Positions 18,322 through 27,206 of a stretch of 64,000 nucleotides of DNA are shown one piece after another. The stretch comes from Bartonella sp. HY038 (GTDB lineage: Bacteria > Pseudomonadota > Alphaproteobacteria > Rhizobiales > Rhizobiaceae), in assembly GCF_014117425.1 (NCBI RefSeq), contig NZ_CP059725.1:2046001-2110000 (forward strand), given 5' to 3'. Below the pieces are notes generated by a model, which searched no databases, was not told the DNA's origin, and saw only the letters and a program-made list of their open reading frames with translations. Position numbers and translations under genes: made by a program. The stretch's first letter is position 1. The number at the start of each line of letters is the position of its first letter.

Positions 18322-18875
18322 ATGACCGAAGAAAAAATTTCAATCCATGTTAGGGGCTTAAGTGTAGAAGACAGAGAAAAAAAATTACGATTTGATGCAA
18401 AAAACATTATCAAAAATACGTTTCTCAAAAAATAAAGCTCATTATACAACTTCTAGTTTTTATACCCGTTATTGTTATCATTGGCTTAATATTTTCAAAA
18501 GAACTTGGCGTCAGCAAAATCCCTTATACAATTGAATCTTCTATTATTTATTTTCTATTTGGCATTAATATAGGTATTTTATTATATTCAATGGCATGTA
18601 AAGCTGCAGCTAACTGCCAATACAAAAATTTCTATGCAGATAATCCAGAGGCACAAAATGGCTACCAACTTATTCTTGATAAAACACAATTACAGATAAA
18701 ATCTGACTGGAACACTACAATTACTAACTATAATCAAATTAGCGAATGCATCAAGCTCACTGATGAAATTTGGTTGATAAATTTTAGAAATCAAACATTC
18801 ATTTGGATATATATTAACGAACTCGGCGATGAAGAAACGACGAAACAGGTAAAACAGTGGCTTGGAATTGCGTAA
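18322..18875 (+). pseudogene. YcxB-like membrane protein gene, frameshifted
   Basis: An ATG at 18322 with an AAGGA site opens a frame (MTEEKISIHVRGL...) that stops after about 37 codons. Translation then continues in another frame as KYVSQKIKLIIQLLVF..., with two membrane segments and a C-terminal domain ending KQWLGIA. The joined protein of about 184 residues has the YcxB-like layout: short N-terminal part, two transmembrane helices, cytosolic beta-rich domain. One extra A in the A5 tract at 18412-18416 would restore the whole frame. The gene is therefore either decayed, phase-variable or mis-sequenced. An open frame starting at 18591 contains only the C-terminal half. Confidence 0.65.
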
Positions 18876-19033
18876 AACAAATATTTAATACCCAATAGAG
18901 TTAAATTCAAAAGACATTTAACAATGTTTAATGAAAAGCCTTGCCACTCAGGAAACGTTTCCATATATCCTAGTACACAAATGGCTAAACAAGCCGTAAA
19001 ACTTTAATACTCATTTTCAATTGGAAAAATATC

Positions 19034-20158
19034 ATGTCCGCACTTAACCAAGACATTGTTCTTTCGCATTTACGCGCCGTTAAAGGGCCCGATTTTGAAA
19101 GTGATATTGTAAGCCTTGGCTTGGTATCCGAAATTTTTATTGCTGATAAAAAAGTATTTTTCTCAATTAATGTACCGGCTAACCGTGCAGAAGAGTTGGA
19201 ACCCTTACGGCTTGCCGCTGAAAAAACCGTTTTAGCGATTGACGGGGTAAAATCCGCAATTGTCACCCTTACTGCTGAAAAGCGTGCGGGCGACCATTCG
19301 GGCGAAGTAAAACGCCCAACCAAGCCAATTGTGCAAAAATCCACACCTGCGAGTAGTCCCCCCCATAAAAGTTCTGATATTCCGCCGCGCACCCCCATCC
19401 CCGGCGTTAAACACGTAATTGCCGTTGCATCTGGCAAGGGCGGCGTTGGCAAGTCAACAACGGCAATTAACTTAGCCCTTGCATTAATGGAACAAGGATT
19501 AAATGTCGGAATTATGGATGGCGACATTTATGGTCCATCATTACCGCGTTTGACCGCAATATATGACAAGCCAGAAGCGGTTGAAGGTAAAAAATTGTTA
19601 CCGCTTGAAAAATATAATTTAAAATTAATGTCGATGGGATTTCTTGTTAGTGAAGATACACCAATGGTTTGGCGTGGACCAATGGTCATGTCTGCTATCA
19701 CCCAAATGCTGCGCGATGTGCTATGGGCACCCCTTGATGTATTGGTTGTTGATATGCCGCCAGGCACTGGTGACGCCCAACTTACCCTTGCCCAACAAGT
19801 GCAATTATCAGGTGCAGTTATTGTATCAACCCCGCAAGACCTTGCACTAATTGATGCGCGTAAGGGTATTGAAATGTTTAGTAAAGTAGGAATTCCTATT
19901 TTAGGAATCATTGAAAATATGAGTTATTTTATAGCGCCCGACACTGGTAAACGATATGATATTTTCGGCCATGGCGGTGCAAGACAAGAAGCTGAAAAAC
20001 GCAAATTGACATTCCTTGGCGAAATTCCGCTAGATCCCGACATTCGTGTCAGTGGTGATGATGGCAAACCAATTATTTTGGCAAGCCCAAATGGTGCTCA
20101 TGCAGCAGCTTATCGTAACATTGCGGAAACCATATCTGCGAAACTTCAGCTTACATAG
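19034..20158 (+). CDS. mrp: Mrp/NBP35 family ATP-binding iron-sulfur carrier protein
   Basis: A 374-residue protein with an N-terminal MIP18/DUF59-like domain (residues 5-80), a Pro/Ser-rich linker and a MinD-type P-loop ATPase. The deviant Walker A ASGKGGVGKSTTAINLA lies near residue 132, DGDIYGPSLPRL near 160, and VVDMPPGTGDAQLT near 238. It acts in iron-sulfur cluster delivery. Where many family members have a CxxC cluster-binding pair after ENMSYF, this protein reads IAPDTGKRYDIFG. I find no cysteine anywhere in its sequence, a feature also recalled from other alphaproteobacterial Mrp proteins. It is followed by a small conserved-looking gene. Confidence 0.92.
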   Translation: MSALNQDIVLSHLRAVKGPDFESDIVSLGLVSEIFIADKKVFFSINVPANRAEELEPLRLAAEKTVLAIDGVKSAIVTLTAEKRAGDHSGEVKRPTKPIVQKSTPASSPPHKSSDIPPRTPIPGVKHVIAVASGKGGVGKSTTAINLALALMEQGLNVGIMDGDIYGPSLPRLTAIYDKPEAVEGKKLLPLEKYNLKLMSMGFLVSEDTPMVWRGPMVMSAITQMLRDVLWAPLDVLVVDMPPGTGDAQLTLAQQVQLSGAVIVSTPQDLALIDARKGIEMFSKVGIPILGIIENMSYFIAPDTGKRYDIFGHGGARQEAEKRKLTFLGEIPLDPDIRVSGDDGKPIILASPNGAHAAAYRNIAETISAKLQLT

Positions 20159-20219
20159 CTTTTCATTTCAAAAAAAATGTGCTAATGAGGCATATTGTCA
20201 ATTTTTATGGGTGTCGTTT

Positions 20220-20408
20220 ATGGCTCTGGAAGATATCAAGGCAGAGATAGCAATATTGCTTCAAGATATGGTGAATCAACCTCAAGATAAGCACCAATTA
20301 GCCGAGCAATTGCAAGAAAAGCTAAATATCATGAAGGCTGAAGGCCTACCCCTTCCTGAAGATCTAGTAGCTCTTGAAGAAGAGCTTGCAAATGGAAAAA
20401 GGAACTAG
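20220..20408 (+). CDS. Small hypothetical protein (62 aa), charged and helical
   Basis: The ATG at 20220 begins MALEDIKAEIAILLQDMV. The protein is acidic, rich in Leu, Glu and Gln, and likely helical, with no membrane segment or cysteine. It sits 61 bases after mrp and 9 bases before the transglycosylase gene, on the same strand, so it may be co-transcribed. I do not recognise its function. Periodic leucines suggest a short coiled coil. Confidence 0.65.
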   Translation: MALEDIKAEIAILLQDMVNQPQDKHQLAEQLQEKLNIMKAEGLPLPEDLVALEEELANGKRN

Positions 20409-20417
20409 GGTTAAGCC

Positions 20418-21191
20418 ATGAAGACTAGCATCAAAACTTTTTTACCAGTTGCTTTTATTTTATCTGCTGCAGCACTTACAGGCTGTAATTCTGTTGATAA
20501 AACACTTACAAGTTCAATTACTCCACAAGCGATTGCAGCAAATTCAGTATCTCCCAAAGCGGTTTCTCGTCTTGGAACCAGTATGACACCATTAGGCTAC
20601 AGCCAATTTAACCTTGTACGGTTAGATGAGCAATATCGCCAAATTGAGCAATCAAAGCAAAAAACATCATTGCTTGGTTACAGCAAGATTGAAACATCAT
20701 CAAATGCAGCAAGCGCTGTTTTGACTACGCCAAAGGTAACAAGAGTTAACACGGCAAATCTTGGTCCACGGGTTAAAACCACTTACCACCTTCCTAATGC
20801 AACTGCTGAGGTTGAGCAGCTGATTGGTCAATATGCCAGTGCCTACAATGTTCCTGAGCGCCTTGTTCGCCGGGTTGTTTTACGTGAAAGTGGCGGCAAT
20901 CCACAAGCAAGAAATGGCCCTTACTGGGGCTTGATGCAGATTTCGCACCCAACGGCACAAAGCATGGGCTATAGTGGTCATGCACAGGGTCTTTTAGACG
21001 CTGAGACCAATCTGCGTTATGCAGTAAAATATCTTGCCGGTGCTTATCTTGTTGCGGACGGTGATGAGTCACGCGCTGTACGTCTTTATGCACGTGGTTT
21101 TTATTATGATGCCAAAGCAAAAGGCGTATTAGAGCATACTGGCTTACGCCCTGGCCCATTATCCATTGCAACAGCTTATAGCGCGCAATAA
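20418..21191 (+). CDS. Lytic transglycosylase SLT-domain lipoprotein
   Basis: A 257-residue protein with a lipoprotein signal (lipobox LTGC near residue 23), a low-complexity linker and a C-terminal SLT domain. The catalytic glutamate lies in VLRESGGNPQARNG near residue 156, followed by YWGLMQISHPTAQSMGY and the AVKYLAGAY segment. Such enzymes cleave the peptidoglycan glycan backbone to form 1,6-anhydro ends in the periplasm. The gene ends before a strong terminator. The domain is intact. Confidence 0.9.
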   Translation: MKTSIKTFLPVAFILSAAALTGCNSVDKTLTSSITPQAIAANSVSPKAVSRLGTSMTPLGYSQFNLVRLDEQYRQIEQSKQKTSLLGYSKIETSSNAASAVLTTPKVTRVNTANLGPRVKTTYHLPNATAEVEQLIGQYASAYNVPERLVRRVVLRESGGNPQARNGPYWGLMQISHPTAQSMGYSGHAQGLLDAETNLRYAVKYLAGAYLVADGDESRAVRLYARGFYYDAKAKGVLEHTGLRPGPLSIATAYSAQ

Positions 21192-21210
21192 TTTTAAAAG
21201 TTTGCATTTT

Positions 21211-21247
21211 AAAGCCCCCTTTATGTTTTCATAAAGGGGGCTTTTTT
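21211..21247 (+). terminator. Strong rho-independent terminator
   Basis: A perfect 15-base stem (21211-21225 with 21230-21244) with a TTTT loop is flanked by A and T runs. It lies between the convergent transglycosylase and PheC-like genes and can serve both directions. Confidence 0.95.
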
Positions 21248-21267
21248 ATGGGCTAAATTAACTTTAA

Positions 21268-22041
21268 CTATTCACTTTGCCACTCTTTAGCAAAGCCTTT
21301 ATATTCGCCATTATTTTTGGTAATGTGCAGCCATTGATCGACATAGTTTTTCCAAACAATATCATTTCTTGGTAGCATATAGCCCTTTTCGGCAAAGGTG
21401 AGTTGCTGTTCAGGATTTACCGGACAAAGGGTTGGATAAAAGCGCTTTTGATATAAGATTTCCGAAATATCAGTAATCATGACATCGGCTTTATTATCAA
21501 CAAGGTTTTGGAAAATAATATTATTGTCATGGAAAAGTTCAAGCTGTGCTTTTGGCATATATTTGCGAACATATTTTTCATTTGTGCCACCGGCTGGCTC
21601 AATCGCACGTACATGTGGCTGATTTAACTGCTCAACAGTTGCGTATTTTTCAACCTCCTCGCATCGCACAAAGGGTACTTTACCATCAACACCAAGAGCA
21701 TCAGAGAAAGCAACCTTTTGTTGGCGTTCTAATGAAATGGAAATGCCGCCCATAGCGATATCACATTTACCGGCTAAAAAATCAGGCATGAGCTCTTTCC
21801 AAGTGGTGGGAACAAATACCACCTTGGCATCAAGGCTAGCAGCTAATGAGCGTGCCATATCAACATCGATACCCGTATAATCACCATTTTCTTTTAAAAA
21901 AGTATAGGGTTTATAATCACCTGTTGTGCACACACGCAGTGTCTTATTTTCCAATACATGATCGAGGTGCGATGGGCTTTCTGCCCATGCAGACAATGGA
22001 CACAAAGCAGATGCAAGTAATATTAATAATATTTTTTTCAA
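21268..22041 (-). CDS. Periplasmic cyclohexadienyl dehydratase-like protein (PheC type)
   Basis: A 257-residue protein with a signal peptide (MKKILLILLASALCPLSAWAES) and a type-3 solute-binding fold. It resembles Pseudomonas PheC closely by recall: TTGDYKPYTF, GIDVDMARSLAASL, CDIAMGGISISLERQ, EPAGGTNEKYVR near residue 130, DNNIIFQNLVDNKADVMITD, and a LCPVNP...FAEKGYMLPR...YVDQWLHI tail. PheC converts prephenate or arogenate to phenylpyruvate or phenylalanine in the periplasm. No transporter genes accompany it, which favours an enzyme over an amino-acid binding protein. An ordinary binding protein remains the alternative. Confidence 0.72.
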   Translation of the reverse strand: MKKILLILLASALCPLSAWAESPSHLDHVLENKTLRVCTTGDYKPYTFLKENGDYTGIDVDMARSLAASLDAKVVFVPTTWKELMPDFLAGKCDIAMGGISISLERQQKVAFSDALGVDGKVPFVRCEEVEKYATVEQLNQPHVRAIEPAGGTNEKYVRKYMPKAQLELFHDNNIIFQNLVDNKADVMITDISEILYQKRFYPTLCPVNPEQQLTFAEKGYMLPRNDIVWKNYVDQWLHITKNNGEYKGFAKEWQSE

Positions 22042-22474
22042 GGAAACCTCCTTTTTGCCGCACTTTTTAAAATAAAAGAAGCCATAATTACCATAACAAT
22101 ATTTATTGGCAATGTGATTTCATTTTTTAAATATCGATTTATAATCTTCTAACTGCAAGTAAAATGTAAACTACCAATAATTTTACTAATCCACTCAAAA
22201 AACTATTTACATAAATTTGGCACTTTTTTGCGATTTTGCACAAATTGACTGTTAAATTTTATAATTTTATGCGTAATATTTATAATAATTTGATATTTTT
22301 TACTAATATTTTTTATTTTATAAAAGAAGGGAAATTGATTACGACGAATGTTTTGCTAAGGGATTTCTCGTAAAGACCAAATTGGAGATTTTGCAAAACA
22401 TACGCGCTAATACCAGTGATAACACTGGCACTAAAAGATCAATAATTGGGTTTATTAAGTATCGAGGAGCTATA
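22042..22474. other. Intergenic region between pheC-like and ocd genes
   Basis: This 433-base divergent spacer is extremely AT-rich through about 22340 and more mixed after that. It must hold both promoters. The open frame extending upstream from ocd (from 22382) lacks a ribosome binding site and is not taken as coding. No RNA structure was recognised. Confidence 0.4.
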
Positions 22475-23524
22475 ATGAACAAAACAACCCCTTCTACCAA
22501 AGCACTTGTTCCTTTTGTAAGCGTTGACCATATGATGCAGTTGGTGCATCACATTGGAATCGAAACATTTCTAATAGAGTTATGCGCTGTAATTGAAGAG
22601 GACTTTAAACGCTGGGAAATTTTCGACAAAACTCCACGCATTGCAAGCCATTCGGATGAAGGTGTCATTGAGCTCATGCCTACCTCTGATGGCGATATTT
22701 ATGGTTTTAAATATGTCAATGGCCACCCTAAAAATACCAAGGAAGGCTTACAAACTGTAACTGGTTTTGGTTTGCTTGCTGATGTCGCAACTGGTTATCC
22801 GGTTCTTTTCACTGAAATGACCCTTTTAACAGCGTTACGCACTGCTGCAACTTCAGCTCTTGCAACACGCTACCTTGCGCCAAAAGACGCTAAAACACTG
22901 GCGATGATTGGCAATGGTGCGCAGTCAGAGTTTCAGGCTCTTGCTCTTAAAGCAATTTGTGGCATTGAAAATATTCATCTTTATGATATTGACCCCTTGG
23001 CCACTCAAAAAGCATTTAACAATTTGAAAAATAGCGGACTAAATATCGTTGCCTGTGATAGCGCCCAAAAGGCAATTGAAGGCGCGGAAGTTATCACCAC
23101 CTGCACGGCTGATAAGCAATATGCCACAATTCTAACTGATAATATGGTGGGTGAAGGCATTCACATTAACGCTATTGGAGGTGATTGTCCGGGTAAAACT
23201 GAATTGCATAAGGATATATTGCTGCGGGCTGATACATTTGTCGAATATCCGCCACAAACTCGTGTTGAAGGTGAAATTCAACAAATGCCGGCAGATTACC
23301 CAGTAACTGAATTATGGCAAGTCCTAACCGGCCAAGCAAAAGGGCGCACAGATAAACGCCAAATTACACTTTTTGATAGTGTTGGCTTTGCAATTGAAGA
23401 TTTTTCAGCACTTCGCTACATCCATGCTAAAATCAAGGATACAGAATTTTTCGAAGAACTTGATATTCTTGCAGACCCAGATGATCCACGTGACCTATTT
23501 GGCATGTTACAACGCGCCCATTAG
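22475..23524 (+). CDS. Ornithine cyclodeaminase/mu-crystallin family protein
   Basis: A 349-residue protein. The start is the ATG at 22475, with GAGGAG seven bases before. It has the family NAD-binding core (LAMIGNGAQSEFQALALK near residue 147) and the conserved INAIGGDCPGKTELH near residue 233, followed by VEYPPQTRVEGEIQQ. Ornithine cyclodeaminase converts ornithine to proline and ammonia using NAD as a catalytic cofactor. The next gene is a CtlX-type citrulline hydrolase and an Lrp regulator follows, so catabolism of citrulline or arginine via ornithine to proline is the coherent reading. Other family members reduce cyclic imines, but the neighbourhood favours ornithine. Confidence 0.87.
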   Translation: MNKTTPSTKALVPFVSVDHMMQLVHHIGIETFLIELCAVIEEDFKRWEIFDKTPRIASHSDEGVIELMPTSDGDIYGFKYVNGHPKNTKEGLQTVTGFGLLADVATGYPVLFTEMTLLTALRTAATSALATRYLAPKDAKTLAMIGNGAQSEFQALALKAICGIENIHLYDIDPLATQKAFNNLKNSGLNIVACDSAQKAIEGAEVITTCTADKQYATILTDNMVGEGIHINAIGGDCPGKTELHKDILLRADTFVEYPPQTRVEGEIQQMPADYPVTELWQVLTGQAKGRTDKRQITLFDSVGFAIEDFSALRYIHAKIKDTEFFEELDILADPDDPRDLFGMLQRAH

Positions 23525-23672
23525 CAACTGAATATTGAATGAAATACGGCCTTGTAAACTAAAAGCATAAATAAACTTGACATGGTTATAAGGCCTTAAA
23601 CTTCCATATGCCAATTGCTGTTACAAATTAAATAAATTCCTAAAAATAATACATTCATTTGGAGGATGCGAC

Positions 23673-24605
23673 ATGGCTCGCAAACAATCTTTTTCTGTTC
23701 AAGCACCTGCCGCTGTTGTTATGATCCGCCCTCATCACTTCACGGTGAATACAGAAACCGCTACCGATAATAGTTTTCAGATCAATGTGCCTTTAAGCGA
23801 ACAGTTAGCGCCCACCGCCTATAATGAGATTACAAAGGCGGTAGAGCAATTATTGGCCGTTGGAATTGGCGTACATCTTTATGAAGACGAAAGTAAAAAA
23901 ACCCCAGATTCAGTTTTTCCAAATAACTGGTTTTCGACCCATGCGGGTGGTTATATTGCTATTTATCCAATGAAAGCACCAAACCGCAGGCTTGAACGCC
24001 GTTACGATATCATCGAGGATTTAAAGCGCAATTTTCGTGTACAAGAAGTAATTGATTATTCTGGACTAGAACCTGATGGGCTTTTCCTTGAAGGAACCGG
24101 CGCGATGGTTCTTGATCATATCGACCGCGTTGCATATGCGGTTAAATCAGATCGTACCGATCCAATTGCACTTGAACGCTTTTGCACCCAATTTAACTTT
24201 GAACCAATGACTTTTGATGCGGTTGATAAAAACAATACACCAATTTATCATACCAATGTACTTATGTGTATTGCAACCGAATTTGTTATGATTGGTTTAG
24301 ATATGATTTCAAATAAAGCGAGAGCTCAAGAAATCATTTCGCGTTTCGAACAATCTGGCCGTAAGATTATAAATCTAACTTCAGAACAAATACACCAATT
24401 TGCAGGCAATGCCATTGAGCTAAAAGGAAAAGATGGACGTTACCTTGCATTATCTGGTACCGCTTATCGCTCCTTAACGCCTAATCAAATTGCAATTATT
24501 GAAGAAAGTGCAACGCCAATTGTTTTAGAAATCCCAACAATTGAACAAGCTGGTGGTTCAGTACGCTGTACAATTGCGGGCATACACCTATCCTCACGGT
24601 TCTAA
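23673..24605 (+). CDS. ctlX: Citrulline hydrolase CtlX-like (amidinotransferase/DDAH-fold)
   Basis: A 310-residue guanidine-modifying superfamily enzyme. The sequence shows VVMIRPHHF at the start, PDSVFPNNWFS near residue 78, LEGTGAMVLD near 140 (acidic residue), IYHTNVLM near 190 (catalytic His) and a C-terminal GGSVRCTIAGIHL carrying the nucleophilic Cys near residue 299. It matches my recollection of the CtlX group, which hydrolyses citrulline to ornithine. A GGAGG site precedes the ATG. It lies 148 bases after ocd, whose product would consume ornithine. Arginine or dimethylarginine hydrolases of the same fold are the alternatives. Confidence 0.82.
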   Translation: MARKQSFSVQAPAAVVMIRPHHFTVNTETATDNSFQINVPLSEQLAPTAYNEITKAVEQLLAVGIGVHLYEDESKKTPDSVFPNNWFSTHAGGYIAIYPMKAPNRRLERRYDIIEDLKRNFRVQEVIDYSGLEPDGLFLEGTGAMVLDHIDRVAYAVKSDRTDPIALERFCTQFNFEPMTFDAVDKNNTPIYHTNVLMCIATEFVMIGLDMISNKARAQEIISRFEQSGRKIINLTSEQIHQFAGNAIELKGKDGRYLALSGTAYRSLTPNQIAIIEESATPIVLEIPTIEQAGGSVRCTIAGIHLSSRF

Positions 24606-24912
24606 TCAGTATTGCCCCAATAAATTGGGTGTTTTATATAAAATATCGCAGTTATATTGACGGCTGACCCTAGCTTTTAAAAAAAGTTTTCAGTAAATCT
24701 GAAGTGGTAAAAAACAACTACCACTTCAGCCAACAAAGCCCAGCAAAAGAACGACTTATTCATTGAAATGAAAGGTTACAACAATAGCTATCATCAACGC
24801 TGTCGTAAAGCTCAAATTGCTGTATCCCCTTCTCGCTTAACTCCCTTTTATAAATCAAAAGTGTATATTTTTGCGATTTAATAGGCTGTTTCTTTAACTT
24901 AATGGATTAACA
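24606..24912. other. Intergenic region between ctlX and the Lrp-type regulator
   Basis: This 307-base convergent spacer contains one clear hairpin (listed separately) and no supported gene. Confidence 0.4.
24699..24729 (+). terminator. Perfect hairpin downstream of ctlX, possible terminator
   Basis: An 11-base perfect stem (24699-24709 with 24719-24729) encloses a nine-base A-rich loop. No T run follows, so it may act as a 3'-end stabiliser or a rho-linked structure instead of an intrinsic terminator. Confidence 0.5.
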
Positions 24913-25329
24913 TTAAGCCGGGCCAAGAATAATAAATGTCTCACTTTTAGCAACACCATCGATAGAACGTATTGTTGAAATCACGTCATTTAGTTCAACA
25001 ATATTAGATACTTCAACAATTGCAATAATATCCCATTTACCATTAGTGTTATAAACATCAAGTAAGCCTGGTGTGCGTTTTATTCGGGCGATAATATGTT
25101 TGGTTGACGGACTATTAATTTCTATGACCATAAATGCGCGAATACGTTTTTCATCGACATCATCTTTTAATTTTATTGTAAAGCCTTTGATATCGCCATT
25201 GTCTATTAAGCGGTCAAGCCGCTTTTGCGCAGTTGCGCGAGCGACACCTAACAGCTGAGCGAGCTGTGGAATTGAAGCACGTCCATTTATTTTTAACTCG
25301 GCAATTAATTTACGATCTAACTCATCCAT
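24913..25329 (-). CDS. Lrp/AsnC family transcriptional regulator
   Basis: A 138-residue protein with an N-terminal winged helix-turn-helix (LDRKLIAELKINGRAS, then LAQLLGVARATAQKRLDRL near residues 20-45) and a C-terminal RAM/AsnC ligand-binding domain with GKWDIIAIVEV near 97. It is divergent from the amino-acid binding protein at 25489 and convergent with ctlX, so it likely senses an amino acid and controls this locus. The 159-base divergent spacer holds a GCAAAA/TTTTGC inverted repeat (25375-25393) that could be a binding site; this is weak evidence. Confidence 0.9.
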   Translation of the reverse strand: MDELDRKLIAELKINGRASIPQLAQLLGVARATAQKRLDRLIDNGDIKGFTIKLKDDVDEKRIRAFMVIEINSPSTKHIIARIKRTPGLLDVYNTNGKWDIIAIVEVSNIVELNDVISTIRSIDGVAKSETFIILGPA

Positions 25330-25488
25330 AATGTTACTTTTTCGCCAATTTTCTACCTAAAAAGGCAATATATGGCAAAAATAGGCATTTTGCACTCTAT
25401 TATTTTACAGAAAAATAAACCAATATATACTTTTATACTGCCAATAAAGGGACAATAATGCATTAAAAATTTCGGTACTTGTTTATAA

Positions 25489-26274
25489 ATGGAGGAAATT
25501 ATGAACATAAAAAAAATTGCCGTAATGAGCTTATCTTTACTCATCCCATTCTTAAGCTTAAATATCAGCCATGCTGACGAACTTGATAAGATCAAGTCAA
25601 ATGGTGTTATGAAAATTGCCGCATCTGGCGTTTTTCCGCCATTTAGTTTTGTGGATACGAATAATAATGTAGTTGGCTTTGATATTGATATTGCCAATGA
25701 AATTGCTAAGCGCCTTGATGTAAAATCTGAAATTGTTACAACACCATTTGATGGTATTATAGCTGGTTTGGTTACCGGCCGCTATAATGCAGTTATTGGT
25801 TCCATGGCAATAACCGAGGAACGCAAAAAGGCAGTTGATTTTGTTGGCCCTTATTACCGTTCAGGTATTGGCATTTTTGTCAAAGAGGGATCGGCTTATA
25901 AAACACTTTCATCTCTTGAAGGAAAAAATGTTGGAGCAATTTTAGGGGAAACCTCTGAAAAATGGGCGCGCGAACAAAATAAATTCAACCTTCGTACCTA
26001 TAAAGGCTTGCCTGAAATGTTGATCGACTTAAACTCAGGTCGTGTTGATGCAATAATATCTGATGATATAGTTGTTTATGTCGCAATCAAGAATAATGAC
26101 GCAAAAATAGTTCAGATTGAAGATGACAACCTACCAAAGTTCGATATTGGCATGGCCATCCGCAAAAAGAACCCCGATCTTGCGGCTGCCATGAAAAAGG
26201 CACTTGATGATATGATGGCCGATGGCACCTATGAAGCTATTTCAAAAAAATGGGTTGGTACTGATATCCGTTAA
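25489..26274 (+). CDS. Amino-acid ABC transporter substrate-binding protein
   Basis: A 261-residue type-3 periplasmic binding protein. The signal peptide ends near ISHADE and precedes the family start LDKIKSNGVMKIAASGVFPPFSF. GFDIDIANEIAKRL and a NAVIGSMAITEERKKAVDF segment follow. The ATG has a GGAGGAAA site; an in-frame upstream codon gives only three extra residues, so I start at about 25501 or 25489. It is the first gene of an importer whose permease and ATPase genes follow after a 268-base gap containing a terminator. The ligand is probably citrulline, arginine or ornithine from context. Confidence 0.88.
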   Translation: MEEIMNIKKIAVMSLSLLIPFLSLNISHADELDKIKSNGVMKIAASGVFPPFSFVDTNNNVVGFDIDIANEIAKRLDVKSEIVTTPFDGIIAGLVTGRYNAVIGSMAITEERKKAVDFVGPYYRSGIGIFVKEGSAYKTLSSLEGKNVGAILGETSEKWAREQNKFNLRTYKGLPEMLIDLNSGRVDAIISDDIVVYVAIKNNDAKIVQIEDDNLPKFDIGMAIRKKNPDLAAAMKKALDDMMADGTYEAISKKWVGTDIR

Positions 26275-26399
26275 GCTAAGTCGTGGCAATGGTGTTTTTC
26301 CATATAATTTAGTCGTCCAAAAGGCTACCAGATGATAGTTGGAAGCTGGTTAACAACTGATATTGACGGCTAATTTAAGCGTTTTGTAAAGCATAGCAA

Positions 26400-26445
26400 A
26401 GAGCACTTTTTTGTTTGAGCTTAATCTAAAGTGCTCTTATTTAAA
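26400..26445 (+). terminator. Terminator/attenuating hairpin between binding protein and permease genes
   Basis: A 10-base stem (26400-26409 with 26428-26437) with AGAGCAC/GTGCTCT core is followed by T-rich sequence. Its position suggests that only a fraction of transcripts proceed into the membrane genes, a common way to overproduce the binding protein. Confidence 0.75.
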
Positions 26446-26542
26446 ATCTTGTAAAATATGCAATTTTGTTGCGCTTATGCGATGATGTTACAAGCTGCGC
26501 CGCTGTTTAATTTCCAATTATTTCATGTGTTAGTGAGGTGTC

Positions 26543-27206
26543 ATGGATTTTGATCTTATTGCACAATTATTGCCATTTACCGTCCAAGCCGGTTGGATAA
26601 CCATACAACTAGCGTTTGTCTCTTTAGCAATTGGCCTATGTGTTGCCTTTGTTGTGGCTGCCTTGCGGTCCTCCAAACATATTTTAATTTGGCCTTTGGC
26701 AGCATTTTATGTCAGCATCATGCGCGGTACGCCACTTTTGATCCAAATTTTTCTTGTATATTATGGTGCCTTTGCTTTTGGATTTGATACTACACCGTTT
26801 TTTGCTGCAACCTTAACAATGGGTTTTAATATTGGTGCTTATATGTCTGAAGGCATCAGAGGGGCAATACAATCGGTTGATAAAGGCCAATATGAAGCGG
26901 CACGAGCACTGGGTTTTGGCAAAATACGCACTTTATTTTATCATTCCGCAAGCAGCAACAGTTATGATCCGGACGATTGAAATAAATACTATTATATTGA
27001 CAAAAAGTACAGCTCTTGCCTCTACGATCGGCGTTATTGAGCTTACCTATACAGCCCAAAGATTTGTAACTTCCAATTCTGGCAATTCATTTGAGATATT
27101 TGGTTTAGCAGCAATTGCCTATATCATAATTTTAAGTGCAATTCTCCAGCTATTTCAGTTACTTATTTCTGCATTCAATAAAACCAAAATAAGTGGAGCA
27201 TCCTGA
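26543..27206 (+). pseudogene. Amino-acid ABC transporter permease, frameshifted
   Basis: The first frame from ATG 26543 encodes a HisMQ-type permease through EAARALGFGKIRTLFYH, then runs out at 26980. The remainder, FIIPQAATVMIRTIEINT... to 27206, is in another frame. The break lies in the EAA loop that contacts the ATPase. Comparing with relatives, about two residues are missing and the frame is shifted, which a 5-base loss from a TTTTA tandem repeat at about 26929-26942 explains exactly. Its stop overlaps the ATG of the second permease (TGATG). As written, the importer would lack one intact permease. Confidence 0.75.

Noticed and set aside
18985..19527. 180-codon minus-strand frame opposite mrp
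   Set aside because: It lies opposite the conserved P-loop coding region of mrp and has no supporting signal.
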